From Armigeres subalbatus (lineage: Eukaryota > Arthropoda > Insecta > Diptera > Culicidae), in contig NC_085140.1 in the NCBI RefSeq assembly GCF_024139115.2, positions 317,691,259-317,755,258 of the forward strand: 64,000 nucleotides of DNA, written 5' to 3'. Position 1 is the stretch's first letter; every line of letters begins with the position of its first letter. Position numbers and translations under genes: made by a program. The notes below the pieces were generated by a model, which ran no database searches, had not been told where the DNA came from, and saw nothing but the letters and a program-made list of their open reading frames with translations. Below are positions 32,526-43,989 of this stretch, piece after piece.

Positions 32526-33515
32526 GTAACCAACCCCGGTGGGAACTATGATCGTATGCTGACAGGAAATGGGGGGTTTGCTCCTTTTCGGAGGTGCAAA
32601 TCTTACCGAGCGTCTGTTCTCCATCTTAGGGGCGGCTGTTCATCGTCCGAGTGCCAGCGAGGGACTCTAAGTGAAACTGTGCACCATGGTCCACCGGGAA
32701 TAAGGAGGAATGGTCCTCAGGAAATTTAGGGGGTTTGGTGGCAGGCCCTGCAAGCCAGCCAAAAAAAACTCACGCAACGAACAATCAACAAGAGAGTACG
32801 GACCGGAACCATCGGCGAATCGGTGAGTACGACAGCTGCCAAAGCCACGACTTCAAAATCATCATAGGAGATTCGAACGCTCAGGTTTAGACCGACTATT
32901 GGAAAGTTCAGCGCTCATCGGCTTACGAACGAAAACGGCCTACGACTAATTGATTTCGCCGCCTCCAAGAATGTGACCAGTACTTACTTCCAACACAGCA
33001 TTCCGTATCGGTACACCTGGAGATCTTGTCCACTTCAGACAGAATCACAAATCGACCACGTTCTGATTGATGGACGGCACTTCTCCGATATTATCGACGT
33101 CAGGATATATCTTAGCGTTAACATCGACTCTGACCATTACCTGGTGATGGTTGAACTGCGCCCAAAACTATCCGTCATCAAGAATGTTCGGTACCGACGA
33201 CCGCCGCGGTACGACCTGGAGCGACTGAAGCAACCTGATGTCACTGCATACGCGCAGCATCTCGAGGCAGCGTTGTCAGAAGAAGGTGAGCTCGACGGGG
33301 CCTCTCTTGAGGACTGCTGGAATACAGTCAAAGCAGCCATTAACGACGCAGCGGATAACAACGTCGGGTATGTTGAACGAAGTCGACGGAACGATTGGTT
33401 CGACAAAGAGTGCCGACAGATTCTGGAGGAGAAAGACGCAGCGCGGGCGGTTGCGCTGTAGCAAGGTACCAGGCCGAAAGTGGAACATTATAGATGGAAG
33501 CGGAGACAGCAGACC
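32526..33515 (+). pseudogene. Non-LTR endonuclease-half remnant
   Basis: The block opens with an untranslated GC-rich leader and then encodes TSTYFQHSIPYRYTWRS and ESQIDHVLIDGRH...NIDSDHYLVMVELRPKLS, the last endonuclease motifs (SDH), followed by the linker DWFDKECRQILEEKDAARA. It ends abruptly at about 33515. The RT half of the same family lies at 35.2-36.5 kb, separated by other insertions. Confidence 0.78.
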
Positions 33516-33583
33516 CGCAGTTTTTTTCTTTATTTCTTTTGCTAGACTGGTGTTTTTAATTAACTAAGCTCCGAATCTCGGGT

Positions 33584-33784
33584 TCAACAGTTTAGCCCCC
33601 CTCCCCCCCAAATTATAGTTCCGCCAATGGAAATTACATAGGAGTAGTGGACTTGGTATGTGAGGCCACTATCTAGCATAACACCCAAGTCTCGTATTTG
33701 CGTTACTCTTTGCAAAGGCTGGTTTGCGATGGTGTTATTAATGACAAAAACTTTGGTCTCTCGATAAACGAGATGATCCTGCAT
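33584..33784 (-). pseudogene. Short RT thumb fragment
   Basis: The minus strand encodes NNTIANQPLQRVTQIRDLG then VMLDSGLTYQVH, the conserved RT thumb sequence of jockey/CR1-type elements (V-x-DLGVxLDSxLxF). It ends exactly where Penelope-like sequence begins. Confidence 0.6.
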
Positions 33785-35097
33785 TTAGCAATGCGTCTGA
33801 TTTCTACTTCACATTTCGTGGCAACTACTACAAACAGACGAAAGGAGCACCGATGGGAAATCCGCTATCACCGTTTTTGTGCGAACTGTTCATGGCGAAT
33901 CTGGAGAACAACCTACAAGAACAAGGAATACTACCCCAGAAGTGGTGGAGATACGTCGACGACATTTTCAGCATCATCAACCGAAAGGATCTACCCAGGA
34001 TTTTGGAAGCGATAAACAACGTGCATAAGGACATCAAATTTACCTTCGAAGAGGAAAAAGAAGGTAAACTACCTTTCTTGGATCTACTAGTCATCAGGGA
34101 AGCTAAATACAACATTGAGCCTCGAAATCTACAGGAAGCCCACGAACACCATGAGAGTCATCCCATATACATCAGAACCATTCGTACCAACATAAAATGG
34201 CAGCATTTCATCACATGATCCACAGGATGCAGACGATACCCCTGAGCGAAGAAGGAAAAACGAAGGAACTACAATACATCTTGGAAACAGCGAAGATCAA
34301 CGGATACCAGGAGAGGACTATACGAGCGATCATCAACAAGAAGGAAATGACCCTACGACGAAATGGACATACAACGCTGACACCGATAGAGGAGCCGCTG
34401 AAAAGAGTTTCGGTCCCTCGACTAAGGAAATTCGGCATCGATCTAGTATTCTCCAGTAGAAGCAACCAACTCAAGTCTCTATTGGGTTCAACGAAGGATA
34501 AAGTAGAAATGTTGAATAAGGCAGGCGTTTATAAGATAAGTTGTTCCCAATGTGAAAAAATCTATGTAGGCCAAACAAAAAGATCATTAGACATAAGGTT
34601 CAAGGAACATATGGCGGAAGTGAGTAAGGCGAAAAGAGAAAACGATAAGGGATTACATTACGAATTTAGATCTAAGGTAGCAGAGCATGTGTATAAGGAA
34701 AATCACCCAATTACGGCATCAAATATTAAAATCTTAAGAAATGTCTCTTCCCCATGGAAACTCGATGTAGCTGAGAGTTTGGAAATCCACCGACAAAAAA
34801 TGTACAAACAGCGCTGTTGAATAAGGATCAGGGAAATGGCAGCTCTTGGTTCTTCAAGTTTCTACCTAAACAATAAAGTAATTTACTGTATAGGGTAAAT
34901 AAAGTAGGCAAATAAGATTAGATTAGGTACCTAGCGTAGTATAAATAGTGTAAGTTGCGATTGTTTTCTTCAAGTCGAGTCAAGTACAAGACACTGAAGA
35001 CGACCACACAGTTGTGGTCGAAATACGTATCTGCAAAGATAACGAAAATTAACTGGTGGAATTAAATGGACAGTACTTAATTCGTCTTAGACGGTTT
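33785..35097 (+). mobile_element. Penelope-like element, 5'-truncated, RT plus GIY-YIG endonuclease
   Basis: RT motifs are YYKQTKGAPMGNPLSPFLCE (about 33826-33885), WWRYVDDIF (about 33942-33968) and KLPFLDLLV (about 34065). After two frame breaks (about 34110 and 34195), AAFHHMIHRM leads to the GIY-YIG endonuclease GVYKISCSQCEKIYVGQTKR with SLDIRFKEH (about 34525-34610). RT followed by a C-terminal GIY-YIG domain, with a CxxC, is diagnostic of Penelope-like elements. The copy begins within RT, so it is truncated. The tail includes a ribozyme-like hairpin (34990-35035). Confidence 0.9.
34990..35035 (+). ncRNA. Hammerhead-ribozyme-like hairpin in the Penelope-like tail
   Basis: Core strands read CTGAAGA (34994-35000), a 7-bp stem GACCACA/TGTGGTC with CAGT loop (35002-35019), then GAA (35020-35022), a minimal stem III ATA-CG-TAT (35023-35030) and C at the cleavage position (35031). 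Penelope-like elements are known to carry type I hammerheads with very short stem III. Departure from consensus: an extra C (35001) between the core and stem II, and stem I has only two good pairs here. The second copy (61497-61542, minus) keeps stem II by compensating changes. Confidence 0.6.
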
Positions 35098-35204
35098 AAT
35101 AGAATTCGATTACCGAGGTGACTACCGAGAGCTCAGCTGTTGAGAAATCGGTAATTCATTTACCGAGCCCGGTAAATAGAATTAAGTGTCAAGTTATTAA
35201 GCCG

Positions 35205-36475
35205 GCTTCGTTGACGGCCGCTCGACAACGGACCAGATCTTTACTGTACGGCAAATCCTTCAAAAATGCCGTGAATACCAAGTCTCAATGCACCATCTGT
35301 TCATCGATTTCGAAACGACATACGACAGTATAGACCGCGTAGAGCTATGGAAAATTATGAACGAGAACAGCTTCCCTGGCAAGCTTTCCAGACTGATCAA
35401 AGCAACGACGGATGGCGTGCAAAACTGTGTGAAGATTTTGAGCTAACACTCCAGTTCGTTCAAATCGCGCCGGAGACTAAGACTTTCATGCCTGTTGTTC
35501 AACATTTCGGTAGTAGGTGTCATGCGGAGAGCCGGGTGTAACAGCCGGGGTACAATTTTCTATAGATCCAGTCAATTTATTTGTTTCGCGGATGACATGG
35601 ACATTGTCGGAACTGTACACCCGCCTGAAACGTGAAGCAACAAAAGTTGGACTGGTGGTGAATGCGTCAAAGACAAAGTACATGGTTGTGGGCGGAACCG
35701 AGCGCGACAGGGCCCGCCTGGGAAGCAGTATTACGATAGACGGGGATACCTTCGAGGTGGTCGAAGAATTCGTCTACTTTGGACCCTTCCTAACGGTTGA
35801 TAACAATGTTAGTCGTGAAATACGAAGGCGCATCATCTGTTGAAGCCGGGCCTACTACGAGCTCCAAAAGAAACTGTGGTCAAAAAAGATTCGCCACCGC
35901 ACCAAATGTGTCATATTAGGGTGGTTCAAAAAATCGATTTTGCTCCACAGTGTTCATCTGATTCTTTACCATGTTCTAAGTGTCCTCTGAAAATTTGAGC
36001 TCGGAACGATTAATTAAGACGCGGTTTTCGATTTTTGAACCACCCTAGTGTCATATACAAGACGCTGTTAAGACCGGTTGTCCTCTACGGACATGAAACA
36101 TGGACAATGCTCGAGGAGGACTTGCAAGCACTCGAAGTATTCGAGAGACGGGTGCTTAGGACCATCTTTAACGGTGTGCAAGAAGACGGTGTGTGGCGGC
36201 GAAGAATGAATCACGAGCTCGCCCAACTCTACGGCGAACCCAGTATCCAGAAGGTAGCTAAAGCCGGAAGGGTACGATGGGCAGGGCGTGTTGCAACAAT
36301 GCCGGACTGCAACCCTGCAAAGATGGTGTTCTCTTCCGATCCGGCAGGTGCGAGACGGCGTGGATCGCAGCGAGGTGGACAGACCAGGTACAAAACGACT
36401 TGGCGAGCGTGGGGCGCATTCGAGGATGGACTTACCCCCCTAAATTGTGGAAAGATTGAACGGGTACTGAAATGA
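35205..36475 (+). pseudogene. Non-LTR RT-half remnant, interrupted by a MITE
   Basis: DGRSTTDQIFTVRQILQKCR and HHLFIDFETTYDSIDRVELW (35212-35350) are RT finger and motif A; FADDMDIVG (about 35590) is the catalytic box, in a different frame; VVEEFVYFGPFLTVDNNVSR (about 35757-35815) is the thumb; LLRPVVLYGHETWTMLEEDL...RRMNHELAQLYGEPS is the C-terminus. Frameshifts and a 131-bp MITE at 35917-36047 break it. Likely the same family as the endonuclease half at 32.5-33.5 kb. Confidence 0.8.
35917..36047. mobile_element. 131-bp MITE, TAGGGTGGTTC termini, 9-bp target duplication
   Basis: The ends TAGGGTGGTTCAAAAA and TTTTTGAACCACCCTA mirror exactly. GTGTCATAT flanks both sides (35908-35916, 36048-36056). 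It splits the RT C-terminus; the host frame reads through (RTKC-VIYKTLLRP) when the insert and one duplication are ignored. Confidence 0.88.
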
Positions 36476-37164
36476 ATTTCCTCAAACATGTGCACTTTAC
36501 GATCCAATCATATACAGATATAGGTGGTTGAAATTCAAAAGATTTCCAAAACTTATTAGGGCATCCAGGATCCATAATATATGAAAGTTCAAAACAACTC
36601 GAAACATTTCGGGCTCAAAAATTCTCCTTGAAATCCTTCTAGAAGCTTCCCTGGGAACTTCTGAATTCCTCCGGAAAGTTATCCACAAATTCCTCTGAAA
36701 ATCGTTCGAAAATCCTTCTCATGTAATTGTAATTATCTAGAAACCCCCCACTAAATTTTGTTTTAGGAAATTCACGAGGAAATTCCTTGAAGATTTCTTT
36801 TCTTCTCTTCAAGATTTACTTCTAGATATTTCTTCGGCTATTCTTTCTTCAGGAAAAATCCGGCATTTCCTTCAGGCATGCATTCGAGAGTTCGGTCAAG
36901 AATACATACGAATTTCTTCCAAAATTCTACCAGAAGTTTCTTAAAAATTTATGACGGATATCCTCCGATTTCGCTCCAATATTTCACTTGTAAATCTATA
37001 AGAAATTCCTTCGGAAATTCTTCTAGGAACTTCTCCGGGCATTCCTCTCGGAACTCTTCCTTTAATTCCTCCAGGATTACTTCCAGGAAATTTTCCGGGA
37101 ATACCTCCAAACATTCAATAGCGAAATCATCTAGCATTCCAATCTGGAATTCTTTTCGCAATTA

Positions 37165-38455
37165 AGGTACACTGGGGGAAGTGGAAAAGGGGGTAAGTGT
37201 AAAAAGCGACTCGAAAAATTGGAATTGTACATACTTTACACTTTTTACCACATCATAACATTATGCAAGAATATACTTTGATGTTCACACTAATACTATG
37301 TTGAAGTTTGTATAATACATACACTAACACGGTTAACACTTGAACTGTAATTTTAGGTTTCGCGAAAAGTTATTTTTTGCATTCATAAAATCAATTCTTA
37401 TTTGCACAAATTGTCCCTTTTTCCAGTGAATTTATATCACATGTGACCATTAAAATACAATTAAACTAATCCCATTCAATTGGTAATGGTTTGTACCAAG
37501 AAAGCAAATTATTCAAAGATTTTACACTTACCCCAGGTATCAAACACTGCGGGGAAGTAGATAATGTTCTAATTACGCAATGTTTTCCTCCCTCCAGGGT
37601 TTATTTCGATAGCTGTGAATCTTAATAGGTTCCTTCTTTGTTATCATTGCGATTCCAGTGGTGATTGGACTGATATAAATGAGAAAATGCCTTATTAATC
37701 CACCTATCGGTATTGATATTTTTCACATGTTTTACATATGAAAAAAAATGTATGAAAAAGTTAAAAATAGCACTGATAGGTAAATATATTGTATAATTCA
37801 CATTAATTTTTATTCATAACAAGTTTCGCCGTTGAATGCAATTTTTTTGCGAACAAATTGGTTAAGGACAAGTGCTTAAGAATAGCTGATAATTTTGTAC
37901 GTGCTTTGCGCACACACATACATACAAATACGCACATACAGACATCATCTCAATTCGTTAAACTAAGTTGATTGGTCTATAACCCTGTAAGTCCCATTTT
38001 TCCTTTAAAAAGTTCATCTTTGGGGCGAACATAAAGATTTTACGTACACTTAGTGTTCGAGAAGGCAAAACCAGCCCTCCCCTAGCTATTACGAGATTTC
38101 CTTGAGGATCTTTTCCGTTAAGGTAATGAAATTATTCCACAAAAGATACTCAGAGCAATTATCGTATTGATTTGAGTTATATGTAACTACTCATCACTAT
38201 TGAAGGTCAAGGTAACATGGGTTTTCGACTTACCCCATCCCACTAGGGTAAGTGGAAAAACAACTCCTGAGTTTAAAATCTATTTCCATAAATTTCAAGC
38301 GACCAAAATGGTATGAATTAACGCACAGTTGGTGCAAAATTGACTGTTTTTGATAGCCCATTTTGATTTAACGCATTTAGATCTTTTAAACTGGTTTTAC
38401 ACCAATTCAAACATGCACTATCGATTTTTCCTTTTCCACTTCCCCCAGTGTACCT
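37165..38455. mobile_element. 1.29-kb TIR element, copy 1 (partner 52071-53335)
   Basis: The termini AGGTACACTGGGGGAAGTGG and its reverse complement are flanked by TA (37163-37164, 38456-38457). No coding frame persists, so it is non-autonomous. The copy at 52071-53335 matches it end to end in the opposite orientation. It is inserted in the 15-bp repeat field. Confidence 0.88.
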
Positions 38456-40067
38456 TACTTCAGAATATCCTTCAAGAAATCCTCTAGAAATATCTTCATG
38501 AATTTCTCCTGGAATTCGTCCAAGTATTTCCCCAGAAATTCTTACAGCTATTTCTTCGGGAGTTTCTTCAGGTACTTCTCCAGGAATTCCTTCAGGAATT
38601 TCTACGGGAGATTTTCCGCGGAAGTGTACTAGAACTCCTTCCGGATTTCACTCGGAATTTACTCGGATATCTGCCAAGAGTTCTTCCAAAAATTTTATCG
38701 GAACAATCCGCAGGGATTTTCTTCAGCAATTCATCTGAGAATACTTTCAGGATTTCATCTGGGAATTTCTGCATTAATTTCTCCTGGTATTTTTCTGGGA
38801 ATTCCTTCAGATATTTTTTCGAAAATTCCTTTAGGAACTTCTCTAAGAATTATTTCAGGTTTTCCATGTGGGAATTAATCCGGAAGTGCTGGTTTGAGTT
38901 TCTCCGGGAGTTCTTACAGGAGTTTTTCCAAGAAATTCTCCGGTAATACCTCCAGGAACTTTACAGGGAATTCCTGGACGATATTTGGGAGGAATTTCAC
39001 GGGAAATGGGATTTCGGAAGTTCCTTCAGAAATATTTTTTCTCTTCCTCTAGGGTATTCCACCGGATGTTTCTCTGAAGTTCCACCAGTAGTTCCTTCGG
39101 GAATTCAATAAGCATTTCTTCCAGGAATTCATTTAGCATTTCTTTAGGCATTTATCTACAAATTCCTCCAGAAGTTTCTCGGAGAATTTCTCTGGGAGTT
39201 CTTACGGGAATTCCTCCGGGAGGTTCTTTTAAGAATTCTTACGGAAGTTCCTTTGGGAGTTCATCCTAGAATTCTTACGAGAGTTCCTCCAGGATTTCCT
39301 CCGGAAATTCTTCTTGTAGTTCTTCAATAAATTCCTCCAGATATTCCACCGGCAGTTCCTCCGAGAATTCCTCTGATAATTTCTCCGGAAATTCCCATAG
39401 AAAATCCCCCGGGAGTTCCTCCGGAAATTACTCTGGGAGTTCCTTTTCAGAGAAACACCCGGAGAAACTGACGGTGAAACTCCCGGAGGGATTCTCGTAG
39501 AAACTGCTGGTGGATCTCCCGGAGGAATTCCTGAAGGAACTGCCGGAGGAGCTCCCGTAAGATCTCCCGTAAGAACTTCCGGAGGAAACTCAGGAAGAAC
39601 TCCTAGAAGAATTCCTAGAGGACCTCCCGGATGAGCTCCCAGAGAAACTATCGGAAGAATTTCGGGAGGAATTTCCAGCTTAATTTCTGAAGAAAGCCTA
39701 AATGATTTCCTGAAAAAAGCCTGAATTATTTCCTGGAATAGCTTCTGGTGGAACTCCCGGAGGAATTTTCTGAGAAACTCCCGGATGAATTGCTGGTGGA
39801 ATTCCCGGAGGAACTCTCGAATGAATTTTCTGGAAGAATTTCTGAAGAAACTCCCGGGAGAATTTTCAAAGGAACCCCGAGGAAACTACCAGAAGCATTC
39901 TCGGAAACAAGAGAATTCATCTTATAGACAAATCTCGTCTAGCTGAAACCTTTGTTGGGGTTTGCAGCTGGACCATCATCATCATCAGAGGACCTCCCGG
40001 AGAATTCCCTGAGGAGCTCGCAGAGAAATTCTCGGAGGAGCTTCTGGTGGAAAATCTATATAAATTC

Positions 40068-40469
40068 CTGAAGAAGTCTAAATTCTTGGTCGAAATACCG
40101 GTGGAACTCCTGTAGGATCTACCAGTGGAAATGTTGAAGTTTCCACCGGAATTCTTTCAGGATTTCATTGCGAATTAATCTAGGAATTCCTCCGAAAATT
40201 CCTGAAGAAGTCTAAATTCTTGGTCGAAATACCGGTGGAACTCCTGTAGGATCTACCAGTGGAAATCTTGAAGTTTCCACCGGAATTCTTTCAGGATTTC
40301 ATTGCGAATTAATCTAGGAATTCCTCCGAAAATTCCTGAAGAAGTCTAAATTCTTGGTCGAAATACCGGTGGAACTCCTGTAGGATCTACCAGTGGAAAT
40401 CTTGAAGTTTCCACCGGAATTCTTTCAGGATTTCATTGCGAATTAATCTAGGAATTCCTCCGAAAATTC
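40068..40469 (+). repeat. 134-bp tandem triplication
   Basis: CTGAAGAAGTCTAAATTCTT starts units at 40068, 40202 and 40336, exactly 134 bp apart, and the three units are almost identical (one G/C difference in AAATGTTG versus AAATCTTG). It sits at the end of the degenerate 15-bp repeat field and is much younger than it. Confidence 0.9.
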
Positions 40470-40799
40470 CATTGTTAATTTCATTTTCGGTATAATTTCT
40501 GTATAAATTTCCGGTGGAATTCCTGGAGAAATTCTTTGAAATTTTCACAAGAAATTATTCGAAACAATTCACGGAAAATTTTATGGAAATTTTTCGTGAA
40601 ATTCTCAGGAATGTTTACTGGCAATTCTGCGGAATTTCCACGGAATATTCTTATTCCTAAAATTTTTTAAATCCATTATTGTTTTAATCATTATTGTTTC
40701 GATTTGGTTTCATGTGTTAATATTCATGTGTTTTTATAAAACTACTATAAAACTACAATTTAGAAGGCCCCCCCTTCTGGAAACCCTGGCTACGCCCAT

Positions 40800-41704
40800 G
40801 GGATCGGGTGATGTGCGTAGTTCGAGTTTCAGGTGCATTCTCGAGTCCCTTCGAAACACGCAGAGGGTTACGGCAAGGTGTTGGGTTTTCGAGTCTGCTA
40901 TTCAACATCGCTTTAGAGGGAGTAATACGAAGAGCAGGGATTGACACAAGTGGTACGATTTTCACGAAGTCCGTCCAGTTATTTGGTTTCGCCGACGACA
41001 TTGACTGAAATCTACGACTACATCAAACTGAAACTAGTCATGGACTAGTCATCAACTCGTCTAAGACGAAGTACAGGAAGGAAGGAAGAGGCTCAAGAGA
41101 GGTCAATGTAAGCCACCCACCACGAGTTTCTATCGGTGGTGACGAAATCGAGGTGGTTGAAGAATTCATGTACATGGGCTCACTGGTGACCGCCAATAAC
41201 GATACCAAAAGAAATTCGGAGACGCATCATGGCACTCCGCAAAACGTTCCGATCGAATAGAGTTCGCTGCCGTACCAAACTGACAATCTACAAAACACTT
41301 ATTAGACCGGTAGTACTCTACGGACACGAGATCTGGACGATGCTCGTGAAGGACCAACGCGCACTGGGAGTTTTCGAAAGGAAAGTGCTGCGTACCATCT
41401 ATGGTGGGATGCAGATGGCGAACGGTACGTGGAGGAGGCGAATGAACAACGAGTTGCATCAGCTGTTGGGAGAACCATCCATCGTTCACACCGCGAAAAT
41501 CGGAATACTGCGGTGGGCCGGCACGTAGCCAGAATGTCGGACAGTAATCCGGTGAAAATGTGGTGGATCGATCAGGTGCATAACGATTTGCGGACCCTCC
41601 GCAGACTGCGTGGTTGGCGAAGTGCAGCCATGGACCGAGCTGAATGGAGAAGACTTTTATGTATTGCGCAGGCCATAAAAATCATGGAGTTTCGAAGAAA
41701 TTGA
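40800..41704 (+). pseudogene. Non-LTR RT C-terminal fragment
   Basis: SPFETRRGLRQGVGFSSLLF (RT motif B region), FGFADDID (about 40985-41008), then VVEEFMYMGSLV and YKTLIRPVVLYGHEIWTMLV with RRMNNELHQLLGEPS (41290-41480), ending EFRRN before a stop at 41702. Same family as 35.2-36.5 kb and 24.96-25.33 kb. Frame breaks near 41010 and 41525. Confidence 0.8.
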
Positions 41705-43989
41705 TCAATCGTACAATTATTTGCTTTGCATTTAGCATGGTGTTTCAAAGTTACACATTTTATTAATTTCTCACATTCATCAACGATCTAGATCTTTGTC
41801 TCAACAGCTAACACACATCGAAGATACACCTGTTAGTCTTGGCGTGGCTTAGATATTAAAAGTGGAACGTCCAGACAGAATTCAATAAATGAATCACCTC
41901 ACGATTTCAGAGTCACATATGGCATCAAACCAGCAAATTCCATTGTAGTGTTCTTAATTTGATTCCATGCTGCATGCAAAAAGTTTTAAAATCGACATGT
42001 TCATTACTTTCTCAGTGAATCAAATATGTGCCAACGAAAACGCAAGGTGAAGACTGATCCGGCTATTTGGGGCAACCATTTTAAGGATTCTGAAGCGTTT
42101 GTCCCATCGTGTGTGGTGATTTTCTGACATCGTTCAGTTTTACATCAGATCGTTCAAACTACATTGTGAGTCTAGTTGTTATCAGTTGAAGTCAATATAG
42201 ATACAATATACAGAGTGTTTGTGTAGTTGATTTTGAGAGTAGTATTATTAACTTTTTTTTATGTAATATGAAAACTTTGCTTAGACTTGTATAGAACTTC
42301 AATATAATTCACTACGCGTGTAAACTCGAATTTCCATAAGAAAGCATTGTTTATATATTTTTACAGGTGAATCCAATGCAATGATTAACCATAGAACGGT
42401 TTATTTTAAAAATGTATCTTCTTTTTTAAGCGTGAGCAAATTTCTCTTTTAAGTAGGGTATAGAAAACAAAATTAAATGAGTAGCAGATTGAACCCGACA
42501 TTTCTCCAAACCAAACTCAGTACAAACTACTCAATATTCGAGAGTTAGGAACAAAACGAGAAAGAAAAACACAAAATATCAATAGTTTGTACTACTTTGT
42601 ACGCGATCAATGATCAAAAGGCACTCATTATTCATTACATAAAAATTGGTGTGATTAAACGGCCAAACAATAATCTGTAGGAATGTTCGGGAGTCGACAG
42701 AATTGATCGATGGATTCTAAAAAGCTATCACTGGGTGGAAAAATGCCGAGAATTCTAGACAAATTAAAAAAAACAACAGAAAAATATTAAAAAAAAACTT
42801 AACACGGTAAATAGTTTCCAGAAACATACAACAGCACGATATTGGAAAAAGAATTTGAAAAAAAAATTAATCTGATTTAGACGAAACAATGAGGAGTACC
42901 TGCTGGTAGCCGATCACTTTCTATACACGCACGTCATTTATAAGTGTACCTAATATAATATATTTACGAAAATTTCAAACGAGATAAGATTGCCATTTCT
43001 GTTTACGAATTTAAATTAAATGGAGTAAGCATTCGAACGAATCACTGCATCGAAGCCCTTCCTTTTCTCTTAGAAGACGAGCCAGCCTAGGGCTGAAAGT
43101 CTCGCTAATAAAGACAAAAAAATCTTTTTCTCTCAGGTGGTGATCAGTTTGGTTAATTATTCTTCGACATTTCTATTGCGCGATATAAAGTGATTGGCTA
43201 CCATGTAATACACTGATCATTAAAGCACATGTTTGCTTGAAATCCTATCCAATTTGTTAGTTTCCCTCAAATCTTCTTTTCCGTAGATAAAGGCGAAAGT
43301 GCGTCAATGTGCAGTGGTTACTTTACAATTGCCCTCTTGGTAAATTTTAACCCACCCAAATTTCGGAAAATCCTTTCCTCGTGGGTTGAAAATTTAAACT
43401 GATGCCTTAGATTATCCATCAGATTTCTTGGATTCTTTATTTTTTCCGAGTGGTGGTTTCAACAAAAATAAAAATGAAATGCTGTGATTCAAAAGATTAC
43501 CACAAGTGCAAACTAATCGTGGTGCAAATGATAAAACAAGGAAGTTAGTAATGTTAAAGGTGAAAGAATAAAGGTCCTTCTAAATAATTCAAAACGATCT
43601 ACTTTCTTAGTTTAGTATAAATAGTAGCTGGATAATAAAAGTGTTAGTGGAGGTGAACGGCGATCGTGAAATTGCTTACCAACCTATGTTCTACCAAGAA
43701 AAAAGAAGCAATTCCGTTCACCGTGGGAACCTTTCAGAATACACAATCCACGTTTCGCACGCAAATTTCGATGTAGATCTCCTCTCTTTCGCGTAAAAGA
43801 TAATAGAAAAATATGCAAATCTCGTCCTTTCGACTACTGATCTTTCTACTTGTCGCATTAAACGTGAATTTCGACTACATTTAAGCTTTGATTCATGACT
43901 CTTATAACTAAATAAATATGTTTTATTATGCCTTATTTCTTCGCATTGTTTTATTGTTGTATCGTAATACCAGCTAACTAATAATAAGT
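41705..43989. other. Intergenic A+T-rich sequence between the two convergent genes
   Basis: I see no gene here. The only structured feature is the miniature retroposed tail at 43074-43125. Confidence 0.45.
43074..43125 (+). mobile_element. Miniature retroposed tail, copy 2
   Basis: It contains GGGCTGAAAGTCTCGCTAAT followed by AAAGACAAAAAAA, the same tail as 32380-32419. Flanks are TTTTCTCTTAG (43063-43073) and TTTTCTCTCAG (43126-43136), a duplication with one mismatch. Total insert about 52 bp. Confidence 0.7.

Larger units (their letters stand above)
36560..40660. repeat. Degenerate 15-bp-period repeat field (GGAATTCCTCC-like)
   Basis: Outside the 1.3-kb transposon at 37165-38455, this stretch is a run of units like TTCCTCCGGGAATTC with heavy mutation. 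About 39440-39470 the strand bias flips, from TTC/TCC-rich to GAA/GGA-rich, so the field is roughly mirror-symmetric. Frames within it are low-complexity (Ser/Arg/Asn- or Glu/Phe-rich) and not genes. A small piece of the same type is at 46466-46585. Confidence 0.75.

Noticed and set aside
36878..37165. A 95-codon Ser/Arg/Asn-rich frame
   Set aside because: It lies in the degenerate 15-bp repeat field, where all frames are low-complexity.
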